Assembly: GCA_001179505.1 (NCBI GenBank)
Contig: CDMY01000123.1
Coordinates: 120,769-184,768, forward strand
From: Vitrella brassicaformis
Lineage: Eukaryota > Sar > Vitrellaceae
Reading direction: 5' to 3'
Length of the DNA stretch: 64,000 nt
The position numbers and the translations under genes were made by a program. Of the stretch, positions 58,012 through 64,000 are shown piece by piece (position 1 is the first letter of the stretch; each line of letters begins with the position of its first letter). The notes under the pieces are model-generated. The model worked only from the letters and a program-made list of their open reading frames with translations. It was not told the origin of the DNA and searched no databases.

Positions 58012-58020
58012 TCATCGCTT
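57300..58020 (-). repeat. Dispersed element, minus-strand copies
   Basis: A fuller copy at about 57300-57560 and a partial copy at about 57880-58020, both on the minus strand. Shared pieces: TTTTTCGGTCGGTTGGTCGT (partial copy), GGGCGGGCGGGCGG, GGCTGCTTTTGGGTGC, GTGGTGATAACT, GTACGTCCATGCAGATTTGG, CTCTGGGTAAGACTACTGC. No terminal repeats or transposase were found, so the class of element is unknown. Confidence 0.7.
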
Positions 58021-58440
58021 CTTGCCGGCCTTCTTGCCGCCGAAGCCCCGCTTGGCGCCCTGGCGACCAACAGATACGGACATACAGGCGTTGCAGAGAG
58101 TGCCACGAGGTTGTGTGTACCTTGGCCTGTCGTTTCTTGGCTTTCTGTGGGGATGGCTGGCCGTCGGCGTCCCCCCCTCCCTCCCCCCCGAACACCTTGC
58201 GCAGCTTCTTGACGGTCCTGCACCCATCACACAACGGACAGAGATCACACGGATGAGACGTGGCATCAGGTCCTTGATGGTGGGGATGGAACCACCAACA
58301 CCAACAGCACCACCACCCCCAGCGGCTGCTGCTGCACTGCTGCTACTCGCCCCGCCGCCATCCCTGCCCCTCGCCCTGCTCCTGGTGGTCATCGCCACGT
58401 CCCTGACGGCCACGGCCGGCACACCGCTGTCGATGTCCAT
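58012..58440 (-). CDS. SIPTI-family relative downstream of HAT1, structure uncertain
   Basis: Open frame starting MDIDSGVPAVAVRDVAMTTR, through a Ser/Ala/Gly run to GSIPTIKDLMP, and ending GAKRGFGGKKAGKKR. Sequence TVKKLRKVFGGEGG..DGQPSPQKAKKRQAK is present in a second frame (58115-58223), with a good donor GTACAC after it and an acceptor before GAKRGF. The segment before TVKK is nearly identical to the intron of the plus-strand gene (CGTCTCATCCGTGTGATCTC), but the donor exon is missing, so how SIPTI joins TVKK is unclear. It starts immediately after the HAT1 stop and may be a HAT1 tail (see findings) or a damaged gene copy. Confidence 0.45.
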   Translation of the reverse strand: MDIDSGVPAVAVRDVAMTTRSRARGRDGGGASSSSAAAAAGGGGAVGVGGSIPTIKDLMPRLIRVISVRCVMGAGPSRSCARCSGGREGGTPTASHPHRKPRNDRPRYTQPRGTLCNACMSVSVGRQGAKRGFGGKKAGKKR

Positions 58441-58441
58441 G

Positions 58442-59855
58442 TCATCCCCCCCAACTCAGCCGGCGCTTCTTGCTCTGGAGGGTCGTGCCACCAGGCGCCG
58501 CACTCAGCCGGCGCTTCTTGCTCCCGATGGACATGCCACCAGACGCCGTACTCGCCGACGCGGCTGCGGCTGCCGACGATGCTGCACCAGACGCCCCCGC
58601 GTCGAAGAGGGCGCTGTGGAGCTTGTGGGTGCGACCGCGCGTCTTGTCTAGGGGGAGTCCGTTGGTGAGGCCCAGGCCGCTGCTGGCCGGGAAGGCCGCT
58701 GATGCCGAGCTGGGTACCTCTGCTCCTGGGGGCGGGGGGAAGAAAGCGAGGGGGGACACGAGGTTGCGATCGATGGCCAGCTTGATCGTCACGACGTCAT
58801 GCAGCTGGACGAACGCCGGGGCAGGGCGTTCGACACCAATCTGGTGGATGGATGGATCACACACACAGAGGGAGGGGGCGGGGAGGGAGGGGGAAGACGT
58901 GTCTCATGGTGTGGTGGTGTTGCGCTCTGTAGGTTGGTGTTACCTGCTTGACTTTGGGATCGTCCAGGGCCTGCTTATAGATCATCTCCAACAAGTCTGT
59001 ACCAACTCCTGCACACGCAAGACAACACAACACAACACAACACAAGACAACACAAGACAGGACAGTGAGTGCCGCTCTCCCATCCCCGTCTCCGTGCAGT
59101 GCATCGCACTGACCTTTTCTCTGGTAGTGCGGGAAGATGAGGAACTGCGACACCCTGAGAAGGCTCCGGAACGTGTAGGCTTTGGTGTAGGTCGTGGCAA
59201 ACCCACACACACTCAGACACCCCGGCCCCCCGCTTGATCTCAGATTGTGGCTGTGCGGCCGCTCGTAGGCGAAGTACACGTGCCACTTCTCGTCCTGCTC
59301 GATCTCCTCTATGCCCTCGATGAACCAGTGGAGGAACCACTCCATCTGCCGGTGCAGCGACTTGAATTCGTCATCGTCATCGTCAAAGCCGCATCGTCTC
59401 ACCTGGATCTCCTCGCCCCTCGCACCCGCCTTGAGCTTCCACCCCCCCAGAGGCTTCCCGGGCGGCTGGAACCGCCAGTCAGGGGTCACTCGGCGCTCCA
59501 GCTTGGCGACGAAGTCGTGCTCCGAAGGGCAGAAGCCGCCCGGGAAGGCCACGTTGGTGCAAGTTGCGTTGGTGAGGCAGGCCATGACGCGCTCGCGGCA
59601 GGCATGGAAGGATGCACCCTCGCCCTCAATCTTCACGAACACGTCGAATGTGTCCGGGATATAGAAGATGTGGACGGACCCGTTGAGCTCCTCGAAATCC
59701 ATAATGGCTTGGTCCGTGTCGAAGATATGGTGGGCGAACGAGGGATGAAAGGGCTCCGGCGGCTTGTGATAGTCCTTCGGCGTCTTGCAGGGATGGAAGC
59801 AGACGCTCTTGAGGGCGTTGGCGCCCAGCGAACGGGTGCGGCCGACGCGACCCAT
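58442..59855 (-). CDS. HAT1: Histone acetyltransferase type B catalytic subunit
   Basis: Three exons, 59114-59855, 58944-59008, 58442-58840 (1206 nt, 401 aa; human 419). HAT1 acetylates newly made histone H4 (K5, K12) before deposition. The N-terminal domain has ANALKSVCFHPC and FHPSFAHHIFDTDQAIMDFE, matching the FxPEFTHQxFGDDExI pattern. The GNAT core has MEWFLHWFIEGIEEIEQDEK, WHVYFAYE, FATTYTKAYTFRSLLRVSQF, LIFPHYQRKGVGTDLLEMIY; QRKGVG is the acetyl-CoA loop. It ends in an Ala/Ser-rich tail with two KKRRL motifs, probable NLSs. The ATG at 59855 is chosen by homology and by its duplicate; the frame is open upstream to about 60100 (HIQQLAAAPKTALPTPA), so a longer N-terminus is possible. Confidence 0.88.
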
Positions 59856-61135
59856 TGTTGACGATCTCAATGATGCTGGTGTTGGGAGGGCCGTCTTTGG
59901 TGCGGCGGCCAGCTGTTGGATGTGCCTCTGCACGAAGGGGGAGGGATCCGGGTGGGTGGGGACCTCACACGGCAGGCCAAGGTCGAAGCGGCCGATGTCG
60001 GTCTTGATGTCGACGGGGATGTCGGGGCTCACACAGACGGCACGAGTGAAGGCCTCGATGGCCGCGAGTGCTCAAACGCGGCCATACGTCGCATGGCCTC
60101 AAAAGGAAGAGAGCTCGCAGCCAAGCTCGCGAGGGAAATGAGGGAAGGGGGAGGAGAGAGAGGACAGCAACGGAGCACATGAGTCATCTGTGATAGCCTG
60201 CGTACCTCATTTGGGTGAAATCTGTCCTCATTCGCACCCCGTGCTGGTCGGCGTCAGCGGGGCTCTCCCCTCCCTCTCAGCCAAGACAGTTGTGTAGGGG
60301 TAAGGTGGGCAGGGTGGAAGCACTCAGGCCAGCAAAAAATCATGTCTCTCTCTTTTTCTTTGCTCAGGTGGGTAGCACTGTCAGCCTCTATGTGCTGCTT
60401 TGGTGGCTCATGTCTATTGGCTGTGGAGTCTGAGGCTTTGGGGTTTGTCGGATGTTTGCTGCTGATCTGCTGAGGCATTTTGTAGTTGGCTTGCACTGCA
60501 TGGAGGCGGTGTGACAATGGGTGGTGGATTCATTCATTGTGTTGAGAGCGACTCGTTCCATGCATCCGAGCAGAGAGATCCGTCCACAAACCTTCACATG
60601 TACATGGGCACAGACACACAGAGAGTCACGTGTCAACGTGACGCGATGGATGGATGCGTCTGCGCCAGGTGTGTGGCTGATTGTCTGTCTGTCTGTCTGT
60701 GTTGGTGCTGTGCCTATGCGGTCGTATGTGTTTGTATGCCTGTGTGTGTGTGTGTGTGTGTGTGTCTGTGTCGTACAGTTTGTTTGTCGACTTCGATGTG
60801 AACGGACTTGTCGGTGTGTGTACTTGTCCCACAATCTCACGAACACACACACCCACGCACGGACAGAAAACTCTCGCGACAAGCCGACCTTCCACTCAAC
60901 TCCCTCGTCCATCCCACCCAAAAAAACTCAAAGAGTCATACTTACATCCTATCAGCCGACTGCACTTATCTCTCAGCCCTTCTCCCTCCCCCCTCTCTCT
61001 GCGCCCCCTCAGCCCGCTTCCCCTCGCCGCACTGCTACGCTCCACTCCACCTATCCTGCACACACAGGACAAAACACAAAGCACCTTGGACGTAACACAC
61101 AAGAGGCTCGGCGACTTGGCTGCTGACCTGACCCC
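59856..61135. other. Intergenic, mixed
   Basis: The minus frame continuing upstream of HAT1 to about 60100 (SPDIPVDIKTDIGRFDLGLP) looks codon-like and may be a 5' exon of HAT1 or of another gene. From 60240 on, the DNA has CA/TG tracts (60605-60625, 60738-60765) and CT-rich sequence near 60965-61000. No other gene recognised. Confidence 0.4.
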
Positions 61136-61414
61136 ATGACAGCACAGCAGACCCTTTGTCTTGTTTTTGCCGGCCTTCTTGCTCTCCTGTCGCCGGCACG
61201 CCGGCACTGTGCCAATGCTGCACACACAGAAGGTGACGTCATCAAGATCAAGAAGAAGGGCAAGAAGGCCACGAGCGGGCAGCCGGCGGCGCAGCCGACG
61301 GTGCAGACCGACGTGAGCCTCAGGAGCAAGCAGATGAGGGCGTCGAAAGACGCACCATCGGCCAACGGCGGCAAGCCCGGCAAGGGCACGTCAATGGGGA
61401 AGTCGTTAACCTAG
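61136..61414 (+). CDS. Short secreted basic protein (92 aa)
   Basis: Single-exon frame, ATG at 61136-61138, TAG at 61412-61414. Residues 1-28 form a signal peptide (QTLCLVFAGLLALLSPA). The mature part is short, Lys/Gly/Ser-rich and probably disordered (VIKIKKKGKKATSGQP, then SLRSKQMRASKDAPS). A candidate secreted or vesicle peptide. No family known; coding status rests on the signal peptide and composition. Confidence 0.5.
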   Translation: MTAQQTLCLVFAGLLALLSPARRHCANAAHTEGDVIKIKKKGKKATSGQPAAQPTVQTDVSLRSKQMRASKDAPSANGGKPGKGTSMGKSLT

Positions 61415-62207
61415 CAGGCAGCAGCATTTCTACCCCATCCGCAGGCTGCGTGGGTGTCCATAGATCACCCCTGCGGAGAGATCCAGACGCTGTCCCCAGA
61501 TCCATGACGGCCACCTCTGGCGAGTCGCACCAGCTGCAGCTCGAGCACACGGGGGGCGGGAGTGACGGCCGTCCTGCAGCTGGGTGGATGGGATGCTGCA
61601 TGGACGGGGGTGGGGTGAGTGGGAGGGGAGCGGTGCTGCAGCAGCTGCAGCTGGAGGGGTAAGGGGAGGCGAGCGGGGGGAGGCTGCTTCAGCAGCATTG
61701 TGTCCGTATGAGCTCCGCTTGCAGTCGGTCGGTGGGGTCAACGTACTCGCCCCTCGCTCCACGAAGCGCCCTCGCTCAGCTGGTAGTCTAGTCTCCGTAC
61801 TCTCTGGGAGCGTAAGGATGGTACGTCCGGTCGCGGACGTACGTGCAGCGGAGCGCACACACCAGGCAGAGGCGCAGTAGCGACTCTGCCTCCAGCGAGC
61901 TCACTAGCTCGCCTTCTTCCGTGTAACGATCTCGTCGGGCTCGCGATTTGGAGCTCGTGCCTCGTATTCGCAAACGACGACGACGACAACGCACGAACAG
62001 CCACACCTCATCCCTGTAACGGCATCCTTCGGCATGCGGATCGTGTGGCTCCTCGCATTCGTTGCGGCCGTCGGCGGTGTGCCACCGCCACAACAAAGCC
62101 GGCAAGGACACCCTGGGCGCATGTAGCGTCGGGGCAGGCCGACAACATCCAGGGGGACCAACGGCAACAGCCAGACTGAGTTTTCCACGGTGGATCACGG
62201 AGAGCTC
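61415..62207. other. Intergenic
   Basis: Short open frames on both strands without recognisable motifs. CGACGACGAC run at 61974-61990; near-palindromic GGACGTACGT at 61834-61846. No gene called. Confidence 0.4.
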
Positions 62208-64000
62208 ATGGCTATGATGCGTTGGCAAGGGATGATGCGTTGGCAAGGGCTGTTCGGGCGCAGGCACTCCTCACCGAGCCAGAACAGACCGCCAAAAGCG
62301 GGGAGCACCAACGGCACCATCCCGACAGCGGCAAAGAAGAGAGATCCCATGGCGTCGTCGGGGACCCAAGGAGGCGGAGATATACCTCCCTTCCCTTTTC
62401 CACCCACCCCTCGCATGCCGTCCACCCACCCAGCGATCGAGAGACTCAACACCGCCTTGGCCATCCAGGCTGTGGAGAAACTGCTGAAGTTGGAGATGGT
62501 GCAAAAGGTCGGGCAGTGGTTCATCAACCAAGCGGCACAGCAGCTGGGAGCCGGCCTGGCGCTTTTTGCGAGGGAGGAAGGCATTGGAGAGGGCGCCAGG
62601 CAGGCTGAGGCGCAACGACTCGAGCAGGAGTTCCATCGGCGGTTCAATGCCCTCGTGAGCAGGGCAACAGGAGGAGATGCGCGTCTAGCTGAGAACCTGC
62701 AGCGGATGGAGGTGCGTGACCAAGGGAGGCCCCTCACACCACAGCAAGAGATCTTCCTTACGGAGTGGATGGCAGCTGGGCGGCAGGAGCAGCAAAGGAA
62801 GGAGGTGCAGCACCTCTTCGCCCTTCGTCAGAAAGCGGATGAATTGTGGCAGCAGCTGGGTATGGTGGGAGGGGGGACCGGAGAGACAGGAGGATCAACG
62901 AGAGCGACGGCCCCCTTCCCGGGCGACGACTGGGAGCCCCACTTCAAAACCCTGGAATGGATGGAGGGCACCACGGGCCAGGAGGTGATGGTGTACATGA
63001 TGTCCAACAACAACAACAACCAGCCGGGAGGGAGGGGAACAGCGGGGGGAGTGGTCATGGGCTCGGCCCCGGCGACAATCTCAAGCACCACCCCGGCAAC
63101 GGCGGGCCCCTCACCAGCCACGGGCACCTCATCAAGCTCCGCAGCAGCTGCAACCGCAGCCGCAAGCATCTCGACAACGGGGCCAGCCGTCATCCCGAGC
63201 ATGGCGCCTCCAGCACCCTGAAGCCAACCAGCAGCTGCGGCCGCCGCCACATCCAACCAGCAGCCGCCACCGGGACTGATTCCGCCAGCAGGACTGATGC
63301 CGCCAACAGGACTGATGCCGCCAGCGAACACCCAACCGAGGTCAGCACTGGGGATCATGCAGGGGATCGCATCCAATGGGGCGTCACACACTCAACCACT
63401 ATTCGAGAACCAGTCGATGGGCGCCTACCCGAGTGAGGCAGTGCCCACGCCGTTCACCAGCCTGACCGGAGGCAACCTGGGCGACTCGTCGCCCAACCCC
63501 GTACAGCCAAGTGGCCAGTTTGATATGGGCGCGTGCCAGGCCTTAGCCACCAGTATACAGCAGGCCATGCAGCAGGCCGCGGTCAGTGAGAGCACGTGCT
63601 CAACCAAGTAGCGCTCGCCGAGGGGCAATTTGTGTGGGCTCTGGTGTGTGTGGTGGTGTGCGTGCGTGTGTGTGTGTGTGTGTGTGCAGGCACCGGCTGT
63701 CGATAACAGGAGCGTCTTCTGCCAGCTGATCACCACATCCGACCGCAACGTCCAGCACGTGTCCGAGGTGGACAGCATCAAAGCAGACCCTCTCTTTCTC
63801 CAGCACCCAGCACTCGGCCGGCTGGCCGACGTGGTCAAAAGGCTGGAGGAGCAGCTGCGGTCCCAGGGACAGCTGCTGGAAGGAGACATGCTCGCCCACT
63901 ACCTAGACGGCTCCATGCAGCGCGACCTGTGCGCAGCCCTCGCCATCGAAGTGCGCAAAGGAAGGGACAAGGACAACACGGTCTTCGGGGCACGGACAGG
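62208..64000 (+). CDS. Gln/Ala/Pro-rich protein with helical segments, runs off window
   Basis: ATG at 62208 (MAMMRWQGMMRWQGLFGRRH, with a doubled MMRWQG). Residues 60-240 are helical and charged: IERLNTALAIQAVEKLLKLE, EAQRLEQEFHRRFNALVSRA, LFALRQKADELWQQLGM. A Ser/Thr/Ala/Pro-rich stretch follows. A TGA at 63219-63221 interrupts the frame, but the same frame continues open (QPAAAAAATSNQQPPPGLIP, GLMPPTGLMPPA repeats) to a donor at 63582. The next exon starts at 63690 and is open to the window end: VFCQLITTSDRNVQHVSEVD, LADVVKRLEEQLRSQGQLLE, MLAHYLDGSMQRDLCAALAI. The layout (Gln-rich, helical, then a short helical core) is vaguely gag-like, but no zinc knuckle or polymerase is in view. Confidence 0.5.

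Noticed and set aside
1-64000. Bacterial-type operons, CRISPR arrays, tRNA or rRNA genes
   Set aside because: No Shine-Dalgarno spacing, no spacer-repeat pattern and no recognisable tRNA or rRNA sequence was found by eye; the genes are spliced. A tRNAscan run would be decisive for small tRNAs.

Overview
The window is nuclear DNA of an intron-dense, GC-rich protist. The gene set (DNA polymerase delta, MOB, BRWD/PHIP-like, HAT1, ANTH, an OS-9/erlectin-like lectin, RMD1, a 3'-half centrin), introns dominated by CA/TG tracts, and the alanine/glutamine-rich proteins suggest an alveolate. A chromerid alga such as Vitrella is my best guess; this is inference from gene content and style, not a database match. 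TGA, TAG and TAA all end genes here. No prokaryotic signals, rRNA, tRNA or CRISPR array were seen. Coding models were built by joining exons at GT-AG or GC-AG borders that keep frame and restore family motifs. Total coding lengths divide by three for 12 complete models.

Layout. 1-512: 3' end of an mTERF gene (+). 1815-2644: coiled-coil RING protein (-). 3001-10143: complete 44-exon POLD1 (+). 10620-12513: membrane beta-helix-like protein (-). 12818-15315: MOB protein (+). 16305-19203: 719-residue orphan (-). 19345-24540: a small duplicated, decaying family of Ala-rich proteins (-), with a truncated centrin at 21265-22036 (+). 24959-27271: ubiquitin-specific protease (-). 27512-28972: HERP-like membrane protein (+). 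29693-32961: ER lectin fused to a YccV-like domain and ending RDEL (-). 33186-33464: small zinc protein (+). 33852-36636: ANTH clathrin adaptor (-). 37094-45979: BRWD/PHIP-like WD40-PHD-bromodomain protein (+). 46417-47141: secreted DM13 protein (+). 48212-49191: MYND protein (-).

From about 49.4 to 60 kb the sequence is a duplication mosaic. An intact HAT1 (58442-59855, -) has a partial copy at 49558-50007 (+). A small basic protein gene (53528-54190, +) has a relative at 58012-58440 (-). A roughly 260-bp dispersed element recurs in both halves. A coiled-coil gene (about 49907-51925) appears to begin inside the HAT1-derived copy. A complete RMD1/DUF155 gene (54519-56585, +) lies between. The right end holds a short secreted basic protein (61136-61414) and an unfinished Gln/Ala/Pro-rich gene (62208-64000).

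Functionally the genes are mostly unlinked housekeeping functions. Three concern ER protein quality control and ubiquitin (USP, HERP-like, OS-9-like) and sit side by side at 24.9-33 kb; two concern chromatin (BRWD-like, HAT1). The most unusual items are the MRH-YccV-RDEL fusion, introns with CA tracts near the donor and TG tracts near the acceptor, frequent GC-AG introns, a 44-bp-arm hairpin at 47373-47471, and the HAT1 duplication mosaic.
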